64,000 bases of DNA from Kribbella flavida DSM 17836. GTDB taxonomy: Bacteria > Actinomycetota > Actinomycetes > Propionibacteriales > Kribbellaceae. The position numbers and the translations under genes were made by a program. The DNA lies in the NCBI RefSeq assembly GCF_000024345.1, contig NC_013729.1, positions 6,324,001-6,388,000 on the forward strand, given 5' to 3'. The notes below the pieces were generated by a model. That model was given only the letters and a program-made list of their open reading frames with translations, was not told where the DNA came from and made no database searches. Below are positions 8,071 through 16,438 of this stretch, in pieces (the first letter of the stretch is position 1; each line of letters starts with the position of its first letter).

Positions 8071-9210
8071 GTGACCAGCGCCACTCCGAACGACACAGTG
8101 ACCATCCCCGCAGAGCTCAAGCCCGCCGACGGCCGGTTCGGCGCCGGACCGTCCAAGGTCCGCCCCGAGGCCGTCGCCGCGCTCGCGACCGAAGGCGCCA
8201 AGCTGCTCGGCACCTCGCACCGCCAGGCCCCGGTGAAGAACCTGGTCAAGCGCGTCCAGGACGGTGTCGCCGACCTGTTCCAGCTGCCCGACGGGTACCA
8301 GGTGGTGCTCGGCAACGGCGGCTCCACCGCGTTCTGGGACATCGCGACGTTCGCGCTGATCCGGGAGAAGAGCCAGCACCTGAGCTTCGGCGAGTTCTCC
8401 TCGAAGTTCGCCAAGGCCTCGCAGCAGGCGCCGCACCTCGGTGAGCCCAGCGTGATCAAGGCCGACCCCGGCACCCGCCCGGTCGCCGTCGCGGAAGCCG
8501 GCGTGGACCTGTACGCCTGGCCGCACAACGAGACCTCCACCGGCGTGATGGCTCCGGTCAAGCGGGTCGAGGGCGCCGACGAGGGCGCGCTGGTCGCCAT
8601 CGACGCCACCTCCGGCGCCGGCGGCCTGCCGGTCGACCTGAACGAGGTCGACGCCTACTACTTCGCCCCGCAGAAGTGCTTCGCCTCCGACGGCGGCCTG
8701 TGGATCGCGATCCTCTCTCCGGCCGCGCTGGCCCGGGTCGAGCAGATCACCGCGAGCGGCCGCTGGATCCCGGCGTTCCTGGACCTCGCCACCGCGATCG
8801 ACAACTCCAGCAAGAACCAGACCTACAACACCCCGTCGCTGGCCACCCTCTTCCTGATGGCCGAGCAGACCGACTGGATCAACAGCCAGGGCGGCCTGGA
8901 GTGGAGCGTCGCCCGCACCACCGACTCCAGCAACCGGCTGTACACCTGGGCCGAGAAGTCCGACTACGCCACCCCGTACGTCGAGGACTCCGACGCCCGC
9001 TCCCTGGTCATCGGCACCATCGACCTCGACGACTCGATCGACGCCGCCGCCGTCGCCAAGACCCTGCGCGCCAACGGCATCGTCGACACCGAGCCCTACC
9101 GCAAGCTGGGCCGCAACCAGCTCCGCGTCGCGATGTTCCCGGCGGTCGACCCCGACGACATCGAGAAGCTGACCCAGGCCATCGACTTCACCGTCGACGC
9201 CCTGCGCTGA
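8071..9210 (+). CDS. serC: Phosphoserine aminotransferase
   Basis: A 379-aa PLP enzyme that converts 3-phosphohydroxypyruvate and glutamate to 3-phosphoserine, the second step of serine synthesis (also used in PLP synthesis). Starts RFGAGPSKVRPEA, typical of the actinobacterial class, and carries the PLP-binding lysine K202 in YYFAPQKCF. The GTG at 8071 has GAAGGGA upstream; the longer open frame upstream is not conserved. Its transcript is closed by an 18-bp perfect hairpin. In many actinobacteria serC is next to the cell-division gene sepH, but no sepH follows here. Confidence 0.95.
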   Translation: MTSATPNDTVTIPAELKPADGRFGAGPSKVRPEAVAALATEGAKLLGTSHRQAPVKNLVKRVQDGVADLFQLPDGYQVVLGNGGSTAFWDIATFALIREKSQHLSFGEFSSKFAKASQQAPHLGEPSVIKADPGTRPVAVAEAGVDLYAWPHNETSTGVMAPVKRVEGADEGALVAIDATSGAGGLPVDLNEVDAYYFAPQKCFASDGGLWIAILSPAALARVEQITASGRWIPAFLDLATAIDNSSKNQTYNTPSLATLFLMAEQTDWINSQGGLEWSVARTTDSSNRLYTWAEKSDYATPYVEDSDARSLVIGTIDLDDSIDAAAVAKTLRANGIVDTEPYRKLGRNQLRVAMFPAVDPDDIEKLTQAIDFTVDALR

Positions 9211-9220
9211 CGACGAGTCG

Positions 9221-9260
9221 AGAAGCCCTCGGGCCGGTGCGAACCGGCCCGAGGGCTTCT
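9221..9260 (+). terminator. Strong terminator hairpin downstream of serC
   Basis: Arms 9221-9238 and 9243-9260 are perfectly complementary over 18 bp and enclose the 4-base loop GCGA. It begins 10 bp after the serC stop. The stem is long and GC-rich; the following bases TGGTGTGT are only weakly T-rich, as is common in actinobacteria. Confidence 0.88.
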
Positions 9261-9339
9261 TGGTGTGTGGGGTGAGGCAGGTGGAAGGGCTGAGTGGGCC
9301 CGGGCGGTGGACGGCGAGTGGCCGGCGGTGGAGGAGCGA

Positions 9340-9530
9340 ATGGCTGCGGCGGGCGGTCGCTGAGTGATCGGCTGCGGCGGGCGGTCGCGAACTGATCGGC
9401 TGCGGCGGGCGGTGGTGGAGTGATTGGCCGGAGGCAGTGAAGTGAGCGCTGCGGCGGCCAATTGGGGGTTGATCTGCTGCGGCGGGCAGTCGGGGGTTCC
9501 GGGGCCAATCGGCTGCGGCGGGCGGTTGGG
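9340..9530. repeat. 28-bp direct repeats with core GGCTGCGGCGGGCGGT
   Basis: Three adjacent copies begin at 9340, 9367 and 9395, sharing ATCGGCTGCGGCGGGCGGT followed by a variable CGCTGAGTG, CGCGAACTG or GGTGGAGTG end. More divergent copies follow near 9446, 9474 and 9508. The copies drift as non-coding repeats do. Confidence 0.75.
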
Positions 9531-9666
9531 TTGAGCAGTCGCACCGCGGCAGGATGCGTCCCAGCCGCACGAAGATCCGCGATCGGTGCGGTAGTTCGAT
9601 GCGCTCGGGGCCCGCGTCAGGGCCGGCCGATGCCCGGACCGGGCGGAGCGGATCTCTGCACCGTCG

Positions 9667-9725
9667 ACCTTGAGCACCGGTCAGCTGTTTCCGGCGCCGA
9701 GCCGTGGCTGAGCGGTGCTCAAGGT
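9667..9725. repeat. Palindromic repeat unit A
   Basis: Arms ACCTTGAGCACCG (9667-9679) and its exact complement (9713-9725), 13 bp, with a second inner stem TCAGC/GCTGA. The left flank GAGCACCGGTC(A/G)GCTGT is shared with the unit at 9834-9890, which marks both as members of one repeat family. Confidence 0.75.
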
Positions 9726-9833
9726 GGCTTGGGGGCGGTGGCTTGAGGGGCGGTGGCCGGGGCGGGCGTGGCAGGCGGAACGCCCGCATCGCGGCCGGGT
9801 GACGGCCGGCCTGGCGGACTCTACTGACGCCGA

Positions 9834-9890
9834 CTTTGAGCACCGGTCGGCTGTCTTCTGCGTCGGCGTGTGGCTGGGCGGTGCTCAAAG
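9834..9890. repeat. Palindromic repeat unit B
   Basis: Arms CTTTGAGCACCG (9834-9845) and its complement (9879-9890), 12 bp. The left arm with its flank, CGACTTTGAGCACC (9831-9844), is also exactly complementary to 9920-9933, so a third half-element lies 30 bp downstream. Confidence 0.75.
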
Positions 9891-9983
9891 CGGAGGCCGC
9901 GAGGGGCGAGGGGGTCGGGTGGTGCTCAAAGTCGAGGGTTGGGGTGCCTGCGTCGGCCCGACCGATCAGCCGCACAAGCTCCG

Positions 9984-10037
9984 CGGTCGGCACGGTCGGC
10001 ACGGTCGGCACGGTCGGCACGGTCGGCACGGTCGGCG
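9984..10037. repeat. 9-bp tandem repeat, six copies of CGGTCGGCA
   Basis: Five exact copies from 9984 to 10028 and a sixth with one change at its end. A short perfect array like this is prone to copy-number change by slippage and would be a useful strain marker. Confidence 0.85.
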
Positions 10038-10479
10038 CGGGGATTGGATGCACTCGGGGACCGTGGCGTTCGGGTGCTCCTGCGCCCTTGATATGCCCCC
10101 GTCGGCCTGCCACGTGCCGCCTGGGGACAGGGCCGCTGGCGCGGCCGGTGACGGCTGGCGCGGTTGATGATCGCTGGCGCCGTGTACGACGTCAGCGGTC
10201 ACCTATCGCGCCAGTCATCGTGGGAGGTGGCAGTTGGAGGGGTGGGGCGGAGGGGTAGGGGTTCTGTTCTGTGACGCGGACTCGAACGAAGTCCCGGTCC
10301 ACCACCCGCTCTCCGAGGGAAGGGCAGCTTGGCCCGCGACCACCCGCTTTCACCAAGCGGGCGGCGCAGGAGCGCGCGCATCGGGGTGGGTGGGAGCAGG
10401 CGGCGGGTGAGCGGCGCGGGAGGTGGCGGCGTGGGCGTGACGAGCAGGCGCACGAGGTCGCCGGCGGGGAAGGAGCTGG

Positions 10480-11565
10480 TCAGGCGGTGCTGCGGCGGCG
10501 GCCGTGGGGGTCTGGGGGTTGCTGGCCGGTGAGGCGGGCGTTTTCGGCCATGCGGTCGAGGCGTTCGCGGCGGCCGGGCGGGATGGTGAGGAAGGTGACG
10601 ATGACGGCGAAGACGGCGGCGCCGACGATGATCCAGCGGAGGTTGTGGTTCTTCTTGACCTCGCCGCTGTCGGCGGCGGCCGGGGCCGGGGTGGCCTTGG
10701 GGGTGGCGGGGGCGGCGGCGGGCTTGCGGGCGGGGATGGCGAGCTCGAAGACGGACGAGTTGCGGCCCTCGCTGCCGACGAGCACGGTTTTGCCGGACAG
10801 GCCGAGGGCGACCGACTCGCCTTGGGCGATGGGCGTCGGCGTCCGGGCGATGACGTTGGGTTCCTCGCCCCACTCCATGGTGGCGACGTCGACGTAGCTG
10901 CGCAGCACGACCTGGTCGCCGTCGGGCAGGAAGGTGCCGTCGGTGACACCGCCCGGCGCGTCGGCGACCTTGGTCAGCTCGTTGGTGCCTTCGCGGGAGG
11001 CGACCTCGGGGGCGGCGTAGATGCCGGCCTGGTCCTTCGCGGCCTTGGTGACGAAGAAGAGCCGCTTGCTGCGCGGCGCGATCAGCAGGGTTTCCGCGTC
11101 GTGCGCGCCGTCGGGGTAGACGAAGTCGTACCGGTGGAACTTCACGTTGCTCTTGTCGGCCAGCCGGTCCGGCTCGGGGATCGTGTAGACCTCGACCATG
11201 TCCCGGTTGGCCTTGTTGTCGCCGATGTCGGCGATGTAGATGATGCCGTCGCGGTCGACCGCGATCGCCTCGACGTCCTTGACCGGCGCCTTGAAGTTCA
11301 GCACCGCCCTGACCTTGCCGGTGTCGTCGATGCCGAACACCCGGGCAGTGTCACCGGAGTCGTTCACCGTCCACCAGATGCCCTCGTACTGCTGGCTGCG
11401 GGCCAGGCCGGAGGACTCGTCCACCCGCGGGTCCCGGATCGTGAAGAGCTTCTTCGGGCCGGGCTGCGGGTCGGCTGCGGCGGCGGGAGCGGCGGGCACC
11501 GCGGCTCCGGCCACGCTGAACAGGGTGGCCGCCGTCGCGGCCAGGACTGTGCGCAGCAACCTCAC
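10480..11565 (-). CDS. Exported, membrane-anchored propeller-like protein
   Basis: 361 aa from GTG 11565. A Sec signal peptide (about 1-33: RLLRTVLAATAATLFSVAG, then Ala-rich to AAAAD) precedes a domain of about 250 aa with a beta-propeller feel (DPRVDESSGLARS, IWWTVNDSGDTARVFGID, DVEAIAVDRDGIIYIADIGD, HDAETLLIAPRSKRLFFVT). An Ala/Pro linker, one membrane helix (WIIVGAAVFAVIVTFLTI) and a basic cytoplasmic tail follow, so the domain sits outside the membrane. The GTG overlaps the stop of the upstream methyltransferase gene as GTGA, so the two are translationally coupled. Function unknown; phytase-like or sugar-lactone-binding propellers are possible. Confidence 0.78.
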   Translation of the reverse strand: MRLLRTVLAATAATLFSVAGAAVPAAPAAAADPQPGPKKLFTIRDPRVDESSGLARSQQYEGIWWTVNDSGDTARVFGIDDTGKVRAVLNFKAPVKDVEAIAVDRDGIIYIADIGDNKANRDMVEVYTIPEPDRLADKSNVKFHRYDFVYPDGAHDAETLLIAPRSKRLFFVTKAAKDQAGIYAAPEVASREGTNELTKVADAPGGVTDGTFLPDGDQVVLRSYVDVATMEWGEEPNVIARTPTPIAQGESVALGLSGKTVLVGSEGRNSSVFELAIPARKPAAAPATPKATPAPAAADSGEVKKNHNLRWIIVGAAVFAVIVTFLTIPPGRRERLDRMAENARLTGQQPPDPHGRRRSTA

Positions 11566-12821
11566 GACACCGCCTCGCGGTCGAGTTCGTTGACCAGCGT
11601 CGCCAGCCGGGGCGTGACCTGCCACGCGCCGGTGAGCGCCTCGTACTCCGCCTGGACCTCGGGGCCCGCGGTCGCCCCGGTCCGGGCGGCGCGGAGCAGC
11701 AGGTTCCGTGGCGTGTGCTCACTGTCCACGAACTGCACCACCTCCACCCGGTAGCCGACCTGTCGCAGCACCGCCGCACGCAACGAGTCCGTCAGCATGT
11801 CCGCGAGCCGCTCCCGAACGATGCCATACCTCGTCATCAGGGCATAAGGCGCCGGTGGTTCGACGTTCTTCAGCTGCTTCTGGATGTCGTGGTGGCAGCA
11901 AGGTGCCGCGAGCACCAACGGCGCCTGCCAGCCGACCGCCCGGGCCAACGCGTCGTCGGTCGCGGTGTCGCAGGCGTGCAGCGCCAGCACCACGTCCGGC
12001 CGCACGTCCAGCTCGGCGTCCGCGATCGTCGCGTCGACGAACCGCAGGTGGCCCTGCCAGCCCAGAGCCGTGACCCGCTGGGTGTTCCGCTTGCGGGCCG
12101 CCGGGTTGTGGTCGATCCCGGTCATCCGTACGTCGTGCCCGGCCGCACTGAGCAGGTGGTACGCCGCGAGCGTGAGATAGGCGTTGCCACAGCCGAGATC
12201 GACCACGTGCAACGGCCGCCCGGACGCGATCCGGCCGGCGGCGAGGGCCTCCTCCAGCGCCGGGGCGAGCAGCTTGCAGAACTCCTCGATCTGCTTGTAC
12301 TTCGACTGCCGCGACGGTTTCACCCGGCCGTGGTGATCGCTGATCCCCAGCTCGACCAGGAACGGCGCCGCGGGGTCGAGCACCCGCTGCTTCACCCGGT
12401 CGTGGTCGGTCCACTGCTCGCGGGTGTCGCTCTGCCGGTGCAGCAGCGCCTTGCCCTTCTTGGTGTACCGCAGCCGCAGGGTCTCGTCGGTGGTCTCCAC
12501 GTGCCAGTTCCCGTACGGCGTGGCGAGCAGCGCGTCGACTGCCTCGGCAGCACTGCCGACCGGGACGTTGCGGGTGTGTGACTGCCGCTCGTCGAACTCG
12601 GTGATCTGCAACTGCCGGCCACTCTTGAGGTCGACGTACCGCAGCTCGACCCGCTGGTACTGCGGGGCTTCCGCACCGCGGCGCCGGCCGGACCCGATCG
12701 CTCGGACCAAGCTCTGCGACGCGAGCAGCGTTGCACGAACCACCCCGGGTGGGCCGGACTCGTCGTCGGCCTCCATCGGGTCCATGGCCGGGCCTGCCGC
12801 CGGCTCCTGCTCCGCTTGCAT
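11562..12821 (-). CDS. SAM-dependent methyltransferase (class I, with CCHHD motif)
   Basis: 419 aa. The C-terminal half has the class I methyltransferase signature VVDLGCGNAYLTLAAYHLL (SAM-binding loop), TGIDHNPAARKRN, and DVVLALHACDTATDDALA followed by APCCHHDIQKQL. The Cys-Cys-His-His cluster after motif IV is typical of the Trm13/methyltransferase_32-like group. The N-terminal 170 residues (QRVELRYVDLKSGRQLQITEF, WHVETTDETLRLRYTKKGKA) look like a separate substrate-binding domain. It could act on RNA, but the substrate is not known. Translation is coupled to the exported protein downstream (GTGA overlap at 11562-11565). Confidence 0.82.
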   Translation of the reverse strand: MQAEQEPAAGPAMDPMEADDESGPPGVVRATLLASQSLVRAIGSGRRRGAEAPQYQRVELRYVDLKSGRQLQITEFDERQSHTRNVPVGSAAEAVDALLATPYGNWHVETTDETLRLRYTKKGKALLHRQSDTREQWTDHDRVKQRVLDPAAPFLVELGISDHHGRVKPSRQSKYKQIEEFCKLLAPALEEALAAGRIASGRPLHVVDLGCGNAYLTLAAYHLLSAAGHDVRMTGIDHNPAARKRNTQRVTALGWQGHLRFVDATIADAELDVRPDVVLALHACDTATDDALARAVGWQAPLVLAAPCCHHDIQKQLKNVEPPAPYALMTRYGIVRERLADMLTDSLRAAVLRQVGYRVEVVQFVDSEHTPRNLLLRAARTGATAGPEVQAEYEALTGAWQVTPRLATLVNELDREAVS

Positions 12822-12902
12822 CGCGCCATTGTCGCCGACCGCGCCTCCGCATCACAAAAGGGTCTCGCTCAGCGCCATCCGCGGACGCCACCGGCTGCGG
12901 GC

Positions 12903-13268
12903 TCACACGAGTTTCTCGTCTTCGCCGAGCAAGCCCAGTGCCCGTAACCGGGTGGCGATGCCGCCGGGCTGACGGCCCAGCGCGGCCACCAGCTCGTCCT
13001 TGGTCGCGTTCTCGTGAAACATCCGGGTGAGCAGGTCCTCCTGCTCCTGGGTCCACACCCGGAACGCGTTGGGATGGGTCTTGCGCGCCTCCTCGATCCG
13101 CCGGCCCATCGGCCGGGAACCGATCAGTTCCAGCGACCGGATCCGCAGCTGGCGATGCCGGCCCACCTCCTCGCCGTCGCGCCAGAACACGACCACCCCG
13201 TCGTCGAACGTCATCAGATCGGCCGGCACGTCGCAGTAGTCGGCGTCCTCGAGCATCACCCGCAGCAT
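12903..13268 (-). CDS. Small SANT/Myb-like hypothetical protein
   Basis: 121 aa from ATG 13268, with GGAGG about 7 bases upstream. The first half (CDVPADLMTFDDGVVVFWRD, HRQLRIRSLELIG) is a small beta-rich region. The second half, VWTQEQEDLLTRMFHENATK followed by DELVAALGRQPGGIATRLRALGLLG, has the Trp-spaced helical pattern of SANT/Myb-like helix-turn-helix modules, as found at the ends of some helicases and regulators. It may bind DNA or another protein. Unrelated to its neighbours as far as can be seen. Confidence 0.65.
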   Translation of the reverse strand: MLRVMLEDADYCDVPADLMTFDDGVVVFWRDGEEVGRHRQLRIRSLELIGSRPMGRRIEEARKTHPNAFRVWTQEQEDLLTRMFHENATKDELVAALGRQPGGIATRLRALGLLGEDEKLV

Positions 13269-13396
13269 GGGTCGAACCTCCGGTTCCCGGGCGACCGCCC
13301 CGGCCCCTCGGCCGGCGTCCGGTCCTCCCTCTCACTGACAAGGTGCCGCGTCCACCGCCACCACCCGACGCCACTTCCGACCCCTGTGGACAACCA

Positions 13397-13443
13397 ACCG
13401 CAAAAGCAGTTTGCAAAACGTCTTTGCAAATTGTCTTTGCGGT
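13397..13443 (+). promoter_or_regulatory. Periodic TTTGCAAA operator upstream of the ArsR-MFS operon
   Basis: TTTGCAAA occurs at 13410-13417 and 13423-13430 and TTTGCGG at 13436-13442, exactly 13 bp apart; ACCGCAAA at 13397-13404 is the inverse of TTTGCGGT at 13436-13443. The sequence TCTAGTCTGG follows and there is no Shine-Dalgarno before the ATG at 13459. The boxes most likely bind the ArsR-like protein encoded directly downstream. Confidence 0.65.
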
Positions 13444-13458
13444 TCTAGTCTGGTCGCC

Positions 13459-14043
13459 ATGAGTGACAACCCACCGATCGACCCCAGCCAGATCGTCCAG
13501 CTGGACGGCCGCGTCCTGCGGGCCCTCGCGCACCCCATGCGCAACCGGATCGTCGGCCTGCTGCGCATCCACGGCCCGCAAACCGCCACGACGCTGGCCG
13601 GCAGGCTCGGCGTGAACAGCGGCGCCACCAGTTACCACCTGCGCCAGCTGGCCGAGGCCGGGCTGGTCGAGGAGGACGAGAGCCGCGGCAACGCTCGCGA
13701 CCGCTGGTGGAAGGCCTGCCACCAGGGCACCGACTTCGACCCCGCCACGCTGCTGCAGACCGAGCCCGAGCTCACTCTCGGGTTCCTGCACGGCATCGGG
13801 CAGACCTACGCCGAGAACATGTTCCGCGCAATCGACAGCTGGCAGACCCTCGACCCGGAGTGGCGCGAGGCGACGATGCTGTCCGACTACGGCTTCCACC
13901 TCAGGCCCGACCAGCTGCGCGCGCTGACCGACGAGGTACTCGCGGTGTTCGAGAAGTACCGCACCGACCTGTCCAAGCCGGCCCCGGAGGGCACCGCCAT
14001 GGTCACCGTGCAGCTCCAGGCCTTCCCCCGGGAGCACGAGTGA
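13459..14043 (+). CDS. ArsR/helix-turn-helix_20 family regulator
   Basis: 194 aa. A winged helix-turn-helix lies at about 20-90: VLRALAHPMRNRIVGLLRIH, TATTLAGRLGVNSGATSYHL and RQLAEAGLVEEDESRGNARDRWW. The C-terminal 100 residues (ELTLGFLHGIGQTYAENMFRA onward) form an effector or dimerisation region. No metal-binding cysteine motif is seen, so a drug or other organic inducer is likelier than a metal. The start at ATG 13459 has no ribosome binding site, suggesting leaderless translation. The stop overlaps the GTG of the MFS gene (GTGA), so it most likely represses its own operon. Confidence 0.87.
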   Translation: MSDNPPIDPSQIVQLDGRVLRALAHPMRNRIVGLLRIHGPQTATTLAGRLGVNSGATSYHLRQLAEAGLVEEDESRGNARDRWWKACHQGTDFDPATLLQTEPELTLGFLHGIGQTYAENMFRAIDSWQTLDPEWREATMLSDYGFHLRPDQLRALTDEVLAVFEKYRTDLSKPAPEGTAMVTVQLQAFPREHE

Positions 14044-15359
14044 GCAACGACCAACCCACCACCACCAGTACGCCGAACCGGGCGCCGCTGATCGCGTTCC
14101 TGGCGGCGAACGTGATTTCGATCTGCGGCACCCGGGTCAGCGCGATCGCGATCCCCTGGTTCGTGCTGATGAGTACCGGCTCTCCGTTCAAGACCGGTGT
14201 GGTCGCGCTGGCGGAGATGCTGCCGCTGGTGCTGTCCAAGGCAGTCGGCGGTCCGTTGATCGACCGGATCGGGCCGAAGCGGGTCAGCGTCGGCGCCGAC
14301 ACGGCCAGCGCCGTGGTGGTCGGGCTGATCCCGCTCCTGCACACCTTGCACCTGCTGAGCTTTCCGTTGCTGCTCGTGATCGTCGCCGTGGCGGGCGCGC
14401 TGCGAGGCCCAGGCGATGCGGCGAAGGGGACGCTGGTTCCCGACATCGCGGAAGCCGCCAAGACCCCGCTGGAGCGGGTGACCGGCCTGGAGAGCACGAC
14501 CGAGCGGCTCGCGGGCCTGATCGCGTTCGCGCTCGCCGGTGGACTCATCGCCCTGGTCGGCGAGGTGAACGCCCTGTGGATCGATGCCGCGTCGTTCGCT
14601 GTCTGCGCGATCCTGATCCGCCGCTGGATTCCCGCCGCCCACAAACCGGCCGAAGACGCAGCGGACGAGGGCAGCTACGGTCAGCGCCTGCTGCAGGGAT
14701 GGCTGTTCCTGCGCGGCGACAAGTTGCTGCTGGCACTCGTGCTGATGATCGCGGTCACCAACCTGCTCGACGCCGCGTTCGCAGTGGTGATGCTGCCGGT
14801 CTGGATCAGGGACCACGGCTACGGACCCGCGCAGATCGGCATGGTGCTGACCGCGTTCAGCGTGACCGCGACGGCCTTCGCCCTGCTGGCGTCGGCTGTC
14901 GGGGACAAGCTGCCCCGCAAGGTGGTGTTCACGGTCTCGTTCCTGATCTGCGGGGCGCCACGCTTCCTGGTGATGGCGTTCGACGCACCGCTGTGGGGAC
15001 TGATGGCGGTGGCCGCGGTCGCCGGAGTCGGCGCGGGCTTCATCAACCCGGTGCTCGGCGCGCTGTTCATCGAGCGGATCCCCCGGCCGCTGCTGGGCCG
15101 GGTCAACTCGCTGGCCGACGCGGTCGCGTGGATCGGCGTACCGCTGGGTGGAGTGGTGGCGGGTGCGGCCATCGCAGGGGTCGGAGCAAGTCCCGCGCTG
15201 CTGGCGGCCGCCGGCGTCTACTTCGTCGCCACGATGTCACCGCTGCTGTTCGGCCGCGGAACGCACTGGGGCGGCCGGCCGGCTAGACGGGATCGCTCGG
15301 CGCCTGCGGAAGGCTCGGAGCGGCCGGACCAGACGGCGGCTGCGTCAGAGCGTTCGTAG
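14040..15359 (+). CDS. MFS transporter, drug-efflux type
   Basis: 439 aa, about 12 membrane segments, with the enterobactin/macrolide-exporter style N-terminus (PLIAFLAANVISICGTRVSA, IAIPWFVLMSTGSPFKTG) and the MFS motif A-like GGPLIDRIGPKRVSVGAD. An exporter coupled to its own regulator (GTGA overlap) suggests inducible efflux. The hydrophilic C-terminal tail of about 35 residues runs antisense through the 3' end of the convergent gene at 15283. Confidence 0.87.
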   Translation: MSNDQPTTTSTPNRAPLIAFLAANVISICGTRVSAIAIPWFVLMSTGSPFKTGVVALAEMLPLVLSKAVGGPLIDRIGPKRVSVGADTASAVVVGLIPLLHTLHLLSFPLLLVIVAVAGALRGPGDAAKGTLVPDIAEAAKTPLERVTGLESTTERLAGLIAFALAGGLIALVGEVNALWIDAASFAVCAILIRRWIPAAHKPAEDAADEGSYGQRLLQGWLFLRGDKLLLALVLMIAVTNLLDAAFAVVMLPVWIRDHGYGPAQIGMVLTAFSVTATAFALLASAVGDKLPRKVVFTVSFLICGAPRFLVMAFDAPLWGLMAVAAVAGVGAGFINPVLGALFIERIPRPLLGRVNSLADAVAWIGVPLGGVVAGAAIAGVGASPALLAAAGVYFVATMSPLLFGRGTHWGGRPARRDRSAPAEGSERPDQTAAASERS

Positions 15360-16395
15360 GGGGCGCCGCCTCCGCCGCGCGGCGGAGGCGGTCGCGCTCC
15401 GCCCCGAGCACCCCGAGCAGCACCAGGTCGAGCAGCATCCCGCCGACCGCGGCGAACTGCGTCCCCGCGAACTGGAACACCTGCGTCAGCAGCAGCGACA
15501 CCAGCACCGCCAGCTCGAACAGCCGCACCGCCCGCGCCCGGTCGCCCACCCGCAGCCTCAACCATCCCCGCGCGGTGAAGGTCGCCGACAGCACACTGCC
15601 CGCCACCACGCCGAGCACCGGGAAGTCGGTGAGCAGCTCTCCCCGGTCGAACCGGATCACCGCCGCGATCGCCGGCGCACCGAGCGCCTGCACCACCAGT
15701 ACGGCGACCGCGACCCGCGGCGCCAGCGGATGCGTCGACAGCCGGTCGAAGCCGCGCCTCAGCGCCCGCCAAGCGGCGTCGACGGGCGCGGCCAGCTCCA
15801 CCTCGTCGGGCCGTACGACGGCCAGCAGCGCCCGGGTCTCGCGGCGGCCGGGCACCTCGGGACCGACCAGCCGTAGCTGCTCGTAGGCCTGCGCGAGACG
15901 GCGCCGGGACAGTCCCCCGGCGACTCCCTCGACCGTGTGGTCGACCACGTTCGCCAGCTGCTCACGCGGGTCGAAGGGCCGCCGGGTGGTGACGAACCGG
16001 CTGCCGAGCACGATCAGCACGAACACGACGTACACGATCGCGGCGGTGGGCTGGTAGAAGTAGTTGTTGTCCGAGGTGACGAACTTGCCGACCTCGTCGA
16101 TGAACAGGCCGAACCCGACGCCGCCGACCAGCGCCGCGGCCGGCCGCACCACCGGACCGACGTACGCGAGCAGCAGGACGATCGCCACCAGCATCAGCAA
16201 GCCGCCGGGCAGCACGTGAGCGATGTGCAGGCCGTCGCCGCCGATCTGCGGGTAGCCGCTGAGCTGCAGGATCAGCCGGGTGATCAGCACGGTCGCGACA
16301 CCCGACACCACGAACGTGGTCAGGTGCTCTCCACTGCGGACGTTGCGGACCAGCCCCGCCCGCAGCAGGTACGCCGAACGCGTGGGAGTGCTCAT
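15283..16395 (-). CDS. Multi-spanning membrane protein of unknown function
   Basis: 370 aa with about eight hydrophobic segments in two groups, an N-terminal set (about 28-135) and a C-terminal set (about 225-335), separated by a cytoplasmic helical region of about 85 residues (EQLANVVDHTVEGVAGGLSR, AYEQLRLVGPEVPGRRETR). The motif GFGLFIDEVGKFVTSDNNYF in the N-terminal membrane region is striking and may be the family signature. The last 30 residues are Pro/Ala-rich and overlap the MFS gene by 77 bp. No known family was recognised. Confidence 0.7.
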   Translation of the reverse strand: MSTPTRSAYLLRAGLVRNVRSGEHLTTFVVSGVATVLITRLILQLSGYPQIGGDGLHIAHVLPGGLLMLVAIVLLLAYVGPVVRPAAALVGGVGFGLFIDEVGKFVTSDNNYFYQPTAAIVYVVFVLIVLGSRFVTTRRPFDPREQLANVVDHTVEGVAGGLSRRRLAQAYEQLRLVGPEVPGRRETRALLAVVRPDEVELAAPVDAAWRALRRGFDRLSTHPLAPRVAVAVLVVQALGAPAIAAVIRFDRGELLTDFPVLGVVAGSVLSATFTARGWLRLRVGDRARAVRLFELAVLVSLLLTQVFQFAGTQFAAVGGMLLDLVLLGVLGAERDRLRRAAEAAPPTNALTQPPSGPAAPSLPQAPSDPV

Positions 16396-16438
16396 GCAGG
16401 ATTACGTTAGCTGGCTGGATCGCGGCGGTGGCACGGCG

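Larger units (their letters stand above)
9261..10479. other. Gene-free, repeat-rich stretch of about 1.2 kb
   Basis: No frame here has a ribosome binding site plus a protein of recognisable character; the long frames on both strands are by-products of GC-rich repeats. It holds a 28-bp repeat family (9340-9530), two long palindromic units built on TTGAGCACCG (9667-9725 and 9834-9890), a lone half copy (9920-9933) and a 9-bp tandem array (9984-10037). The part from 10040 to 10479 shows nothing further that can be named. Confidence 0.7.

Noticed and set aside
9984..10037. CRISPR-like array
   Set aside because: The repeats are 9 bp, directly tandem, without spacers, and no cas gene is in the window.
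8011..10113. 700-aa minus-strand open frame antisense to serC
   Set aside because: It is antisense to a certain gene and then runs through tandem repeats; composition is biased and no domain or ribosome binding site is visible.
10276..10297. Possible tRNA T-arm (GGACTCGAAC on the plus strand, GTTCGAGTCC on the minus strand)
   Set aside because: The stem-loop phase is wrong for a T-loop and no anticodon arm, D arm or acceptor stem can be built around it.
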